NCBI GenBank assembly: GCA_032433595.1 | Contig: JASWJB010000078.1 | Span: forward strand, 82,591-146,590 | Length of the DNA stretch: 64,000 bases | From: Conoideocrella luteorostrata | Lineage: Eukaryota > Ascomycota > Sordariomycetes > Hypocreales > Clavicipitaceae | Direction: 5' to 3' | Shown: one piece after another, positions 22,613-34,300 of the stretch | Numbering within the stretch: the first letter of the stretch is position 1 | Layout: every line of letters starts with the position of its first letter | Translations under genes and position numbers: made by a program | The notes under the pieces: generated by a model | The model's database searches: none | The model's input: only the letters and a program-made list of their open reading frames with translations | Told to the model about the DNA's origin: nothing

Positions 22613-25600
22613 TCATAATGGCATCAAGCCGATCCCACCACCGCTCTTCTTCATTATCCTCCCATCTCGTTTCGAACTGCCCCCTGGGGTGGCTGATTTT
22701 GAAGCTGTCGCGGAAGGTTCGCTAGATTTTCTAGCACCAAAGGCGTTGTTGTTGTAGTTGCCCTTTCTTTTCGCGACGGCACCGCCTGAGGCCCGTTTTG
22801 CCCATTTTTTCCCTCCTGAATATTTCCCCTTTACGCCCCGAGAGTACGAGGAATGCTTGGACTTAGGTTGGCTTGCCTGCTGACTGCTAAGTCCTTGAAG
22901 CTTGTTGTGGAAAGCCTCCACCTCTGGTCGCGGTTTAGGCTGAAAGTAGTGTGAATCGGTGCTCCCTTCGGCCTGATGCAAGGCCTCCTCATCTAGCTCT
23001 AGATCTGAGCTTATCAAATAAACTTCTTGGTCATCCTCCGCGTCTTGGTCAGCCCCAGCAGCTTCTTTATAGAAGTCATGATGTCGTTTGAGAATAGGAA
23101 GCAGCTTTGGTCCGTGCTCTCTGACCTTGTCTGTGTCAATGCCAGGAATACGACTCATCTTCTCCAGTGACATGGTCCAATGAATAGCCATCTCGCGCAA
23201 GTCTCGATCGGTAAATAGAGGGCGTCGAATTTCCTTCTTGTTGCGGATAAGCTCCTCTACTTTACGGGCTTCCCGTACAAACTCGTTGACTAAATCTTGA
23301 TGCAGGTCAGGCAAGTCCTCCATACGCTTGTCGGTAGTGATAGGTGGCCCTGGGGCTGCGTTTTTTCTCTTCGCCGGGGGCTTTGCAGGACGATGCGTCG
23401 GCAGTGGCTCGAAATCCCCTTCTTCTTCTTCATCATCATCATTATTCATCTCATCATCCGAAACAACAAAGCCGTCGACAGCATAGCCATGAGCTGTGGT
23501 CGGGGCATTGTCTTCGTCGTCACTTTCCACAACTCGTGTTCTTCGCTTCCGTTTCTCAACCGGTGAGGACACGTAGGTTGATTGCATCGCGGAAATATCC
23601 AGCTCTTTTCCTTTCTTCTTGCTTGACTTCTTGCTTGACTTCTTGGGTTTTGGCTTCGGTGCTCGCAACCTCTTGTCCTCATCTACCTGGATGGTGAGCA
23701 TTAGCTTACGCTGGCCGCTGAGGAACAGACCAGCGGTGGGCCCGACAAGAAGGTACTGTATAGCGACACCGTAATTTCCAACCACATTGTTCTCATGAAA
23801 ACCCTTCTCAGCTGACAGTCGGTCGATGACCCGGACAACTTCGTGTTTCTTCAGCCCCTTGGCCATACCATGCTGTTCACGTGATAAAGGTCGTTCATGG
23901 TCCGGATATTTTTTGCCGAGCAGTATGTCCGCACACTGATTAGCTGTCAGACGCCGCTGGGCTTGAACAACCTGGATGGCAGCAATGGCGTAGGCGGAGA
24001 AATCTTGTTGCTCAAAGACCAGTCCAGCCTTGCAGTTATCACAACTTTTCTGACATTGGCTCGGCGTGAAATCTTCTCCAAAGTATCTGAGCACCTCCGT
24101 CCGTCGACAATCTGATTTATTGTCGCAGAAAGCGGTGACGCGGTTCAGCATCACCATTTGTCGTTCTTTCTGCTCGTCATTGCCATCACCATCAGTGATC
24201 AGCTTCTTCAGGACTCTTATGTCCGCTTTTCCGTAATAAAGAATGCAATCAGACGGGAAGCCATCTCGGCCGGCGCGGCCCGTTTCCTGGTAATAACCCT
24301 CTAAGCTCTTTGGGAGGCCATGGTGCACAACAAATCTAACATCAGGTTTGTCTATGCCCATGCCAAAAGCAATTGTAGCAACAACAACTTTGATTTCACC
24401 CTTTTGCCACAATGTCTGTACTTCGATCTTGTCCTGGGGCTCCATTCCTGCGTGGTAGTGGCGTGCCGCAATACCATGGCCGCTGAGCTTCTGCGCCACT
24501 TCCTCTGCTTGTTTTCGAGAAATAGTATACACAATGCCTGTGACACTGCGATACTTTGAGTTGATCAATAAGGCAATGTTTTCAGTTGCGTTTGCATTAG
24601 ACATCTTTAGCTGAACTTCGTAGTGAAGATTTGGGCGGTTGAAACTCTGCGAGAATATTTGACAGTTCGCCAACTGAAGATTGTGCTTGATGTCCACAAT
24701 GACGTTTTGTGTGGCTGTGGCTGTCAAGGCCATGACGGGTACTCCTGGAAAGTTCCTGCGAGCCTGCCCGAGGGTTTTGTAATCGGGTCGGAAATCGTGG
24801 CCCCATTGACTAACGCAGTGAGCTTCATCGATTACTAGCCGGGCAAACTTGTCTCTGCTGTATAGAGTTTGCATTGCCTTGTTAAAAGCACTACTTTTGC
24901 TGACCATTTCCGGTGTGACGTATAGTAACTCGATGAAGTGCTCAGGGCTCCTTTCTTCGAAAGCGCTCATGATTTGTCTCTTGTACTCGGCAGAGCATTC
25001 TCCGTTGAAAGCTACGGCTTGTATCCCCAAAGCTTTCATGTGGTCCACTTGGTCTTGCATTAAACTTAGCAAAGGGGAGACAACAATTGTTACACCTCGT
25101 GTCTTTCCTGATTTAACAATTGCTGGCAGCTGGTAGCATAGAGATTTACCGCCTCCGGTAGGCATCAACACAAAGGCGTCTTTACCAGCCAGGGTTGCAT
25201 TGATTGCCTCCAGTTGATTTGGACGGAATCCTTTCATCCTAAAGCGATCCTTGAGCATCTTCTGAACTTCCGGCGACCAAGAGTGCTTCATTAATTCTGA
25301 CGGAATCCGAAGCTCGGGTAGGGCCGGTACGGACTGTCGCTTACCAGGCGCCTTCAATTTGGGTGGAGGCATGCCGTTGCCCGAGGTTTCTGAAAAAATT
25401 TGGCGAGTGGTTAGTTGTTTTTCGCTTCCAAACGATTGACGGGTTTCGTAATCTTGAGCAAAAGCCATCATATCGTCGTCATCCTCGTCGCCAAAGTCGC
25501 TAAAATTGTCTGCAATATTCGGTACGCGGCGTGGTGAGGTTTTGGTTGGGAAATTTGATGTCGTCTTTCCAGACCGAGTAGATACCGACGGCTGCAGCTC

Positions 25601-27817
25601 GGCTTCCTCAAAATCTGAAAATGCATCCCCATCGTCCTCGGCAGTCAAATCATAAGCCATCTGGCGTGCTTTAGAAACTGCTGACGCCCCAAGCGCTTGC
25701 CTCGCTGGCATGTCATCAGACATACCACCTCCATCTTGGAATACCGGGTTATGTTTCATGTAATCCCCAGTTGGCCATGTGGTAATTGTGTGGCGTGATA
25801 GTGACTGCGGAGAACCAGGCAGCTGAGTTTGATGAACAACTTGTTGCGAAGATGTCGTGAGCGGGTGAAAGTCTTCCCGCGAGCTGCGAGACATGTCCAC
25901 CACTGCTTTGCCCAGTGGCTGTGTGCCAAGAACTACGGTGCTCCCTTTCATCGCCGACGAAGCAGGAGGGGCAAGCATCGGGATATGGGTTCCGTTAAGC
26001 CCAGCGTGGACCACCAGCTTTGCAAGACCTTGCTCTCGCTCTTGCACCACTTCTGTCAATTCATCTAGTCGAGCCTCGTCGTCGTCGGTATCGATACCAT
26101 CGGCGTATGACTGTGCCACTTGTTGGGCAAGGTTTTCTCTTTGTTTGCAAATATCTTGGTAGGGATTTATTGAATTTCTCAGTTCCTCAACGGCTTTCTG
26201 TTGCACCTGAAGCCGCTCTTTCTCGCCTTTAATCTGATTGCGCTTCTCCTTAGGCCACCTTTCATTAATAGCTTTCATAAAGTCGATGCCATTTTGTTGA
26301 ATTTCTAGAACAATAGATTCGCGTCGTGCTACCAATAACGTTGGGTTAAGACAGATATACTCTAGAACTTTTGGTACTTGACTAGGAGAGACGGTTTGCT
26401 GCAGCGACAGATCCATTGTATCACGTCCAGGACTTTTCCTACTCATGCTGGAGTCAGGATCGTTCGTGAAGGTTCGGTTCGAGTTGCTAGTCGATGGGGG
26501 AGGCGAATGCTCGATGCGCGTGACTGCCTTCTCGCGGCATAGAGAGGGCATGTCGACCCCGAAACTTTTACTCTCGAGGCTTGAAACTTGCTTCTGCTGT
26601 GACAGAACGGTAGGCACGCTGTGCGACGGCGGCGTTAGAAATTCTTCGTCCGAATCTGGGATGTAGTCGTCAATTTGAGCGGGTTCTGCTAAACTGGGTT
26701 GTGGCTCAAGTTCTTCCTGCGGAAGTATACCTTCGCATGGGTTGGGTTTCCTCTTCTTCGTGCTGTTGCTGCTGTAACTGCTGTCCGCCATTTGGGACAG
26801 TTCACCATTCTTGATCGGAGTTTTTGTATGAATTGGTTGATCTCGGTGGCTGACAACATGTCTGGAGGGCGATGACATGCCCACCATTGCCTCTTCCAGA
26901 GGGTCACTCGGAACATCACCCAGCAGACCGTCGGATGCGTCATTATAATTCCGCTTGCGACGTGATTTTGCAGTGCTCAAATGGCCGCATCGGCGTGTAG
27001 CTGAACGGTTGCGAGGAGTCGAAGCAGGTGGCTCCGTACCCAAAAGATCGTAAACGTCCGGGAAGTTCTCTTTAAAGCTTGCATCACCCGTAGTCATCTC
27101 GTTGCTTTTCCTTTTCTTGTTGCTTCTAGCAGAAGGTGACTGCAATGCAATATCCGTGTGCCTTATTTGAACATCACCATTTTGGCATTTCGGGTAAGTG
27201 ACGTTTGCTACATCTTTCGTAAGATCCATGCATTCTAACTCGTCGTCATCGAACTCCGGAAAATCTATGTTCGGGTTCGACGACACAGTAGTGTGAGACG
27301 CGCTTGGTTTCGACTGTGTATGTCTCCTCTTACTTGTCGGCGTCCTCCAGCCTAGCAATTGATCAATATTATGCATTTGACATCCTAAGCTGGCTGACTG
27401 ACCTGCATGCTCTCCGTGCGTCGTTGATCGCGCCCTGCCAGTAGCTGGCGGGGTTCTTAACGGGTTCTGAGGCTGGGAAACCAATACTGGCCTCTTGGAT
27501 TTTGTATTAGACGTCAATCGAACCATACTGTCGTCATCATCCACGTCAATTACTTGCGGCGTGTCGACGGTGTCCTCCCCCCACCCGTTCAAATTATCAA
27601 CATCGTTCAACGCCAACTGTCGTGGGTATACACTAGTCTGCGAGCTTATCGTCGAGGGCTTGGACTGAGATACTTCACTTGACAATGCTGTAAACGGGTG
27701 AGACAGATCCGAGGTTGAACCGTCGCTCGCTGTTGGGAAAACTCGCAATGGTGGCTTCGATAATGCGATGTTGCTTATGAGCCAGGACAGTTGGTTGGCG
27801 AGGTTGTTTCGAGTCAT
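22613..27817 (-). CDS. RecQ-family DNA helicase (QDE-3/Sgs1/BLM type)
   Basis: A 3'-5' DNA helicase for homologous recombination and replication-fork repair; the Neurospora relative QDE-3 also acts in quelling. One exon of 1734 residues from ATG 27817 ([16 protein letters not shown]); earlier in-frame codons lack an ATG. The first ~860 residues are disordered with acidic patches. The helicase core follows: [20 protein letters not shown], Walker A MPTGGGKS (about residue 890, near 25147), [17 protein letters not shown] (about 996, near 24826), ALTATAT, and the second lobe with [16 protein letters not shown] and [12 protein letters not shown]. Zinc-binding cysteines lie at about 1235-1265 ([11 protein letters not shown]...CQKSCDNC), with the RQC winged helix after them. 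Two basic Lys-rich linkers lead to an HRDC-like domain at about 1510-1570 ([21 protein letters not shown]) and a Gly/Lys-rich tail. All key residues are intact. It is divergent from the DUF1275 gene. Confidence 0.93.
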   Translation of the reverse strand: MTRNNLANQLSWLISNIALSKPPLRVFPTASDGSTSDLSHPFTALSSEVSQSKPSTISSQTSVYPRQLALNDVDNLNGWGEDTVDTPQVIDVDDDDSMVRLTSNTKSKRPVLVSQPQNPLRTPPATGRARSTTHGEHAGQSASLGCQMHNIDQLLGWRTPTSKRRHTQSKPSASHTTVSSNPNIDFPEFDDDELECMDLTKDVANVTYPKCQNGDVQIRHTDIALQSPSARSNKKRKSNEMTTGDASFKENFPDVYDLLGTEPPASTPRNRSATRRCGHLSTAKSRRKRNYNDASDGLLGDVPSDPLEEAMVGMSSPSRHVVSHRDQPIHTKTPIKNGELSQMADSSYSSNSTKKRKPNPCEGILPQEELEPQPSLAEPAQIDDYIPDSDEEFLTPPSHSVPTVLSQQKQVSSLESKSFGVDMPSLCREKAVTRIEHSPPPSTSNSNRTFTNDPDSSMSRKSPGRDTMDLSLQQTVSPSQVPKVLEYICLNPTLLVARRESIVLEIQQNGIDFMKAINERWPKEKRNQIKGEKERLQVQQKAVEELRNSINPYQDICKQRENLAQQVAQSYADGIDTDDDEARLDELTEVVQEREQGLAKLVVHAGLNGTHIPMLAPPASSAMKGSTVVLGTQPLGKAVVDMSRSSREDFHPLTTSSQQVVHQTQLPGSPQSLSRHTITTWPTGDYMKHNPVFQDGGGMSDDMPARQALGASAVSKARQMAYDLTAEDDGDAFSDFEEAELQPSVSTRSGKTTSNFPTKTSPRRVPNIADNFSDFGDEDDDDMMAFAQDYETRQSFGSEKQLTTRQIFSETSGNGMPPPKLKAPGKRQSVPALPELRIPSELMKHSWSPEVQKMLKDRFRMKGFRPNQLEAINATLAGKDAFVLMPTGGGKSLCYQLPAIVKSGKTRGVTIVVSPLLSLMQDQVDHMKALGIQAVAFNGECSAEYKRQIMSAFEERSPEHFIELLYVTPEMVSKSSAFNKAMQTLYSRDKFARLVIDEAHCVSQWGHDFRPDYKTLGQARRNFPGVPVMALTATATQNVIVDIKHNLQLANCQIFSQSFNRPNLHYEVQLKMSNANATENIALLINSKYRSVTGIVYTISRKQAEEVAQKLSGHGIAARHYHAGMEPQDKIEVQTLWQKGEIKVVVATIAFGMGIDKPDVRFVVHHGLPKSLEGYYQETGRAGRDGFPSDCILYYGKADIRVLKKLITDGDGNDEQKERQMVMLNRVTAFCDNKSDCRRTEVLRYFGEDFTPSQCQKSCDNCKAGLVFEQQDFSAYAIAAIQVVQAQRRLTANQCADILLGKKYPDHERPLSREQHGMAKGLKKHEVVRVIDRLSAEKGFHENNVVGNYGVAIQYLLVGPTAGLFLSGQRKLMLTIQVDEDKRLRAPKPKPKKSSKKSSKKKGKELDISAMQSTYVSSPVEKRKRRTRVVESDDEDNAPTTAHGYAVDGFVVSDDEMNNDDDEEEEGDFEPLPTHRPAKPPAKRKNAAPGPPITTDKRMEDLPDLHQDLVNEFVREARKVEELIRNKKEIRRPLFTDRDLREMAIHWTMSLEKMSRIPGIDTDKVREHGPKLLPILKRHHDFYKEAAGADQDAEDDQEVYLISSDLELDEEALHQAEGSTDSHYFQPKPRPEVEAFHNKLQGLSSQQASQPKSKHSSYSRGVKGKYSGGKKWAKRASGGAVAKRKGNYNNNAFGARKSSEPSATASKSATPGGSSKRDGRIMKKSGGGIGLMPL

Positions 27818-29032
27818 GAAGCCGGCGATATTGTGCCCGGCACTATCATTCAAAAACAAAAATCAAACATTTGAAAGACCAAAGCTTCTTTCTTGAATGG
27901 GATGAGAGAGTGGTTTAGCAGGTCATCACTTGTTGTCCCAGCAAGGTGAGGTCAATACCCCGGCAACGCAGCGCGTACCGCGTCTCCTTAGTCAGCGGAG
28001 CGTACTCACGTGATTCAGTTTGACGACATCCTGCCCACCAAGGAAATAACTCCACCAGGTACCACCGTAACTACTGCAGGCAAATAACACTCGAATAAGT
28101 AACCACGGTCTGTGGCTATTAACCTTGTTCCTAGCTTGGCTCAAATCTTGTTCATTGTTACTGGCCTTGCACAGTCTGCAGCAGACGATGAATAATTATA
28201 CAAACGCAACGTATCAGAGCAAATTGAAACGTGCTTTTTCCCAATCTTGGCAATTAAACTCATGTCAATTGACGATGGTCTCGGCGCCCGCCACCCGAGC
28301 ATCTGTAGAACACAATCAAATTGTCGGCTGTCGGCGGCATCGGTGGGTCTGTGCGGCCAGCGCGTTGCAGTCGGCCGCAGGTTTTTAGAGCCGGGCGGGT
28401 CTCTGCCGAACTGAGTCGAACTGAAGTCCTTGATTGGCCCGTCTCGCCACCACATTACCTGTTTTTAACTGCATGCCACGAGGTTTTTTTATTCCCGCCA
28501 GCACATTGTACAACCTCGCCGGAGTCATGACGCACACATTACATTTAAGGGCTGATGCATGCAAATATTGGATGGACAGCAAGTTCAGAAGATCACGCGT
28601 GTGCAAAGCCGATTCACCAAGCATCATGCTTCGCAAAATCAGACTCACCACTAACAAGGTAATAACAGATATGCACTACGTCTGTAATCGGCCGACCTCG
28701 AGCCGATTACCACACAATGATCGTCAAAGGAAAAAATTGGAGTCCTTTCCGGAATCCACCAACGGTTCCAGAGCCGTAATGTCGGGTGTGCGCCCCAACT
28801 TTCCGGCCGTTGCGGCTGTCGGCTCCGGCTTCATCGTAGATAACACCCTCCCACGAAGTTGAAATTTTCTTGGTTATCCAGCATTAGGTATCCGTGTTTA
28901 AAGAAGCGTTTGCTCCCCGTTTGGTGGCCAAACTTATAAATACGAATTCTCGCCAACTTCAAACGTGGCGACTGGTCTTCACAACACGCTCACCCATCGG
29001 ATATACGAACGGATTGCCAAGTGGATAACTAC
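27818..29032. other. Divergent intergenic region, RecQ and DUF1275 promoters
   Basis: Shared upstream region of two divergent genes. TATAAATA at 28935-28942 suits the plus-strand gene. An open frame of 142 codons at 28434-28862 has no recognisable motif and is not called a gene. Confidence 0.55.
28935..28942 (+). promoter_or_regulatory. TATA box of the DUF1275 gene
   Basis: TATAAATA lies 91 bp before the ATG at 29033, with GGCCAAAC just upstream as a possible CCAAT-like element. Confidence 0.5.
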
Positions 29033-29946
29033 ATGCCACTCAAAATGGCTTCAAAGAAGAGCACACCAGAAGCCGCGCAGAACACAAACTGTACGTCAGT
29101 CGATTATGAAAGTAATGGGCCTCGGGCGACGAAACTAGGCAGCTTCTCCATAACCAGCCACTTCACCCAAGACATACGGGGCTCTATGTTTACAGAACTT
29201 CAACTGGTGATTTTAACATTTTGCACCGGAATGCAAGGTACACTCAATAAAAATACCACCATGGTTCATAAAATGCCAAACAAATCATTGACAACGTGCT
29301 TGTTGACGCAGATGCCACGACATTCCCCGACTATCACTGCTTCGCATCAAATCAGACCGGTAACACCGTCTTCCTATGCCTGGCCCTTATCCTCCCCCAA
29401 CTTAATGGGGACATGTTTTTCACACCGAATATTGGCGTGGCGTTAGGCTTGTTCCTGGGAGCAGGCTGGCTGACCGGTCAGCTCAGTCACATTATTGGCC
29501 CTCGCAGGCGATGGTGGCTCATCTTATGCAACTTGGTCCAATCCGGTTGTGTATTGGCTGCTGCAGGGATTCAGTACCAGTACGGCGTCAAATCGCATGG
29601 TCCACAGGCTCTGGCCGTCGTTGGTCTACTAGCTTTTGCAGCCGGAAGCCAAGTTGTACAATCGCGAAGCCTGTCCATGACTGAAATCAGTACGGCCATG
29701 GCCACCGCGGCTTGGGTAGATTTGATGATTGATCAAAACCTTTTTGTGGTGGAAAATCGACCTCGAACACGGCGGATTGCATTTCTTCTGTCTCTCGTCG
29801 TTGGTTCGTTGGTCGGTGCCGTAATTTACAGGGACGTCGGCTCGCCGGCTGCCATTGCGGTATCTGGAGGCGGAAAAGTGCTCGTCACCATTCTATATCT
29901 CTTTTCTCCTGCAGAGAAGCCCCAAGAAGATCAACCACCCGTATGA
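29033..29946 (+). CDS. DUF1275 / YoaK-family multi-pass membrane protein
   Basis: A membrane protein of the YoaK/DUF1275 family; transport role unknown. Exons 29033-29237 and 29312-29946, intron 29238-29311 (GTACAC...CGCAG, phase 1), give 279 residues. The splice joins TFCTGMQ to DATTFPDYHCFASNQTGNTVFL, which is the family hallmark (D-x-x-[ST]-F-x-x-x-x-x-F-x-S-N-Q-T-G-N-T). Exon 1 ends in the first membrane segment; about five more hydrophobic segments follow, including NIGVALGLFLGAGWLTG, ALAVVGLLAFAAGSQ and IAFLLSLVVGSLVGAVIY. The family motif before the third segment reads QSRSLSMTEISTAMATAAW, near the usual TT.....T pattern. Start: ATG 29033; MASKK at 29045 is an alternative. The soluble N-terminus is about 60 residues. 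Confidence 0.85.
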
Positions 29947-30740
29947 GTCCTGCAAGAATCTTCCTCTAGAATATGATTAGCGTGCATTTATGGCTTTCTG
30001 ATTTGGTTCAAGAACTTGGAGTTTGTTTTGTTTAGCATACGAGACGAGACACGAGTTTGCAGTTGATTAGACAAGTTATAGAGCATTACCACATAGATAG
30101 TTTGAAAGTGCTATATCTAGATAGAGATCAGAAATAATAATCATCATGCATGAGTGTTGCATATCCGGCAAAAACCAGTCAAAAACCAGAGAACCCTTTC
30201 TGAGTGGCTCCAGATGATAGTCTGGCCAGGCATCAGAACTCAAGACGATTATTGATCAGTCTTTCTCAAAGGTCACGCTTTCGTACGCTATATGTTGCGA
30301 TGTAATGGAAGATGGTGGTCAATAATGATGATGTTCTAGCTATAAGCTAGGTCCTATGAAAAATGAAGCAAAACAAGAAGACCTTGTGGGCCTGTGAGGC
30401 TGCCCTAAAGAGTGTGAATCACGACATGAATGAATAACGTACCAACCGCCAAGTGTGAGAATAGTGTAGGCTGCAGCTGCGGGGCAAGTGGCACAGCTGG
30501 GGAGAGAACTTGGTTACTGCCCAATTGGCCTACACCACTTTCCAAACCTGGCCTTGGATGTTCAGCCACTCGTAGTGAGCCGAACCCAGGTGCTGCGTTG
30601 TCAGCATCTAGCTACTTGGCTCCAGTGACGCTCCGCTTGTGGGTCGCCACGGTGAGCGCTGGTGCGCCTTTGTTCAGCGTCTACAGGCATCTACAGGCAC
30701 CAGCCGGGCCTGTGCGTTTCAGCTCCCATCTACGGAGTGA
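29947..30740. other. Intergenic between DUF1275 gene and MITE copy 1
   Basis: No gene supported. A 111-codon open frame at 30430-30765 runs into the MITE and lacks motifs. Confidence 0.5.
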
Positions 30741-30748
30741 AGGTGGCA

Positions 30749-31010
30749 TGCGGGGGACAGTTTAACTGAGCCATTTCGTCCACATTGTCCAATTGACCCT
30801 TTCAATTCGAACGCCCACCACAGATGCAATTAAAGCTTGTTATTAATAAAATCCATTACCTAAATAGCTATCTAAGCTATATAATAGTTATGCCCCCCCT
30901 TTTTTAAAAAAAAATTAATAAATAAATTTTATCTTGTTTTTGGTCGCTGAGGCATTATCTCTTGCGGAGTTAATGCCACCTCGATGGCTCAGTTAAACGG
31001 TCCCCCGCTT
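30749..31010 (+). mobile_element. MITE copy 1, hAT-like by target duplication
   Basis: A 262-bp element with no coding capacity. Terminal inverted repeats of about 25 bp start GGGGGACAGTTTAACTGAGC at the left; the right end is the inverse with one change. The inside is AT-rich. Flanks are AGGTGGCA (30741-30748) and GGGTGGCA (31011-31018), an 8-bp target duplication with one mismatch. The second copy at 38723-38960 is the same element in opposite orientation, so both element ends are defined independently. An 8-bp duplication is typical of hAT transposons; no transposase is in the window. Confidence 0.88.
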
Positions 31011-31315
31011 GGGTGGCACGCAGCGATCGATCACGGGAACTCGTGTGGATTTCGCTCCAGGTCCTCGAGCTCATGGTTCCAGGCAGCACACCCACCCGAC
31101 GCGATGTCCGCGTGCTGACATTCTATTCGGCCTCGCGTTTGGGTTAAAAGTCAAGGCCCAAGACTGTACCAGCCGAGCGATCAATTATTGAGGAGGGTGG
31201 ATCATCGATGGCGAATAAGGAGTACGGTGTGCAGCCTTTCAGCTCGCCCCAAACAGCCATAACTGAAGTGCCCAATAGGCAGGCCAACTAACTAGGCTGC
31301 AAGTCGTCCGGCTTG

Positions 31316-31321
31316 TATAAA
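31316..31321 (+). promoter_or_regulatory. TATA box near the start of the ankyrin gene
   Basis: TATAAA lies only 24 bp before the first in-frame ATG (31345). If this TATA is used, transcription would begin at or after that ATG, which favours translation from ATG 31564. Confidence 0.4.
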
Positions 31322-31344
31322 GCCGTCGACGATTCCCGTCAACA

Positions 31345-34300
31345 ATGCTTAGACCTCTGTACCGACATTTGCCTTTCCATTCCAAATCATTGTTCGCCCT
31401 CCGTTCTTCCCCAGTTTCACCGCAATTGCTGAGATTGTGCTGTACACACAACTCTGGCCCCATCTCCTCTTCAACTTCACGCAGTTCATCCACCCAAGCA
31501 GGATCACCACTGTACTCCTCATTGTCCAATTTCTCTATAACGGCTCCATCAGTGATACCAATCATGTCTGCTTCGGATCTACCCAAATTGCCCGCCTCCC
31601 ATGCGGATTTGGCCAGGCACATTACCGAGCATCCTGGCAAGCCGATGGTAGAAATAATGAAGCCTTATCGCGAGTACGAAACTCGTCTGCGAGAAGTCTA
31701 TGCCCAAGATCGCCAGAATCCCCTCCTCAATGATCCCTACATTAACGTCATTCCCCTATTCACGGAAGAAACTTCCAAAGTCACCACCAGGGCAAGAGAT
31801 TTGTCCGCTGAGTCGGATGAAGAGAAGGCCAGATATGTCATGCCTCTTCCTGCTGACAAGCGACGAGCTCACGGCTCTCCGGCCACTGTGGCTGACTTTG
31901 CAGAATTCCAACACAACTTCAACATCTTTTCCGAGTCTTCGTTGGTTGAAGTAGACTGGAGTAACGTTGTGGCCGCTGGATCATCTGTCGTCAATTGTCT
32001 GTTGCCTGTACCCAAGGAGTTCAAGGTTTCAAAGCGCAAGCTGCGAGAGTACTATCACGAAAAGTTCTGCCCGGCATCTGATGTTGACTTGTTTCTTTAT
32101 GGTTTAACTCATGAGCAAGCGATTGAGAAGATCAAACAGATTGAGTGTGCCGTTAAAGATGCTCTTCTCAATGAAGTCACTGTGGTTCGCACCAAGTACG
32201 CCATCACAATTGCCAGCCAGTATCCCGTACGCCATATTCAGGTCGGTCTTCGTATTCCCGAACATTGCCATGGAAATGCTATACTAATCCCAATCGATAG
32301 ATTGTTCTCCGTGTTTACAAATCTGTCAGTGAGATTCTCACCGGCTTTGACATCGATGCTGCGGGTGGTGCCTATGACGGCAAACAGGTTTACGTTACCC
32401 CTAGAGCATTGGGAAGCTTCATTACTCAGATCAACCACATTGATCTTTCTCGACGAAGTCCATCCTATGAGAATCGTCTTTCCAAGTACTCTCATCGAAA
32501 TTTTGAGGTCTATTGGCCGGATCTAGACCGCTCCAAAGTCGATCCCACCATTTTTGAGCGAAGCTTCCAGAGGACCTTGGGTTTGGCCAGACTTCTAGTA
32601 CTGGAAAGACTACCCACAAATCATGCGCGGGAGACATATCTCAACAAGCGGCGGACAGAGCGTGGCAGACCAACTAGAGCCCGATATTTCATGCCAATGC
32701 GCGGCAATATCAAAGATTCCCACGAGGATGAGGTTGCCGATTGGCTCTCAGAAGAAGATATCAGCAACTATCATACTTTCACGGTTCCCTATGGCGAGAG
32801 GTTTAATGCGAAACGCATTGAGAAGCTATGCTATACCCGGGATCTGCTTCTAAACGCCGAATGGAATCAGCCCAAGGATCGTCAAGTATATCTCCATCGA
32901 CACCCTGCCTTTTTTGGGCGCGTTGAAGATGTTATTGAGGATTGCTGCGGCAGTTGTCCCCAAGCAGTGACTCCAGAGGAGATTGAGATAGCCGAAAAGG
33001 AGACCGAGATCTACATATCTGGCAATGTATCTTTCCTCATCGACGATCCAGGCCGACAACAAATTGGATCCTTCAATCCACTCACGGAGCAAGACTGGAC
33101 TGACATGGCTTATGTCGGAAATACTGCTCGTCTGTGTCAGTCAATCGTCGATGGCGACATTGACGACGTGCTTAACTGGCTCTCTCAGGAAAGTGCTGAC
33201 CCCAACAAACGTGACTATACTGGTCGGACGCCACTTCACCTTGCTGTCATGACCTCGACTCCTGACGTTGTAAAGTGCCTTGTGGATCACGGAGCTCGCC
33301 TGACCGCTCGCCTTGCCGATGGCAAAACGGCGCTGCATCTGGCTGCGGCTCGAGGCGACAGAGATATGGTCAGAATACTTATGGAAAAGAGTATTGAAAA
33401 CGAAGAAGCCGAAGAAGAAAGACAGGCTAGGCGCCGCAAGGCCACAGTTGGAGATAAGGTTGACGATGCTCCTGAAACTTCTCAAAGCCCTGCTAGTCAG
33501 CAAGTGGAAGGGGAGGAAGTTGAGGATCAAGATACAAATATAGATGGAGAATTTGACGGCGAACTCGTTGACGACGAGCAAACAAACCTAGACGTGCATT
33601 CACTTGCCACAGGGTCATTCGTCAATGTTTCGAAGGACGGCGAAAACTCCGAAGGTCTTGTTCCAGAGGAGTCTGAAGATGAACCAGATTATTATAAAAT
33701 CGATGTACTCGCATGGGATACGCCTTGTTCACCTCTGCATACGGCCATTGTTGAGGGCCATGAGGATACTGTCAAGTTACTGTATGATGTAAGGTCCATC
33801 CCAAACAGCCCCATTTTGTGTGCTGCACCACGGATGCTAACACTCAGTCTAGTATGGAGCGGATTCTATCTTGCCGGTCAAATTCCTCAATAACAATAAC
33901 AGGTCAGATACTGCAGTCATTTTGACCCTAACCCTTGCCCTAGCCTTGCCTAAGGACAAAGCTATCTCCATGACTCGTCTTCTTCTTAAACTTGGTGCAA
34001 CATCATCCCAAGCCGACGCTGAAGGCTGCACTGCTTTCTACCGCTACGTTGAGTGCGGTGACACTGAGATAGTGGATACTCTTCTGGAGCACGACAAGAT
34101 GGGTATGAAGACTGCGATCAATCATATTATACTCGCGGGATACAGCTGGAGTATGGACGCTATCTCACCACTGCACCTTGCAGTACAGCATGGGGATCCA
34201 ATCCTAGTTCTTAGGCTTTTGAATACAGGAGCCCTTCCCGAGATCGATTTTGACACATGGCTGAAAGCAGCTAAATTTGCACCCAATATGTCCAGGGATC

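Noticed and set aside
29296..29446. Overlapping frames around the DUF1275 second exon suggesting two genes
   Set aside because: A phase-1 intron at 29238-29311 joins them into one family-typical protein.
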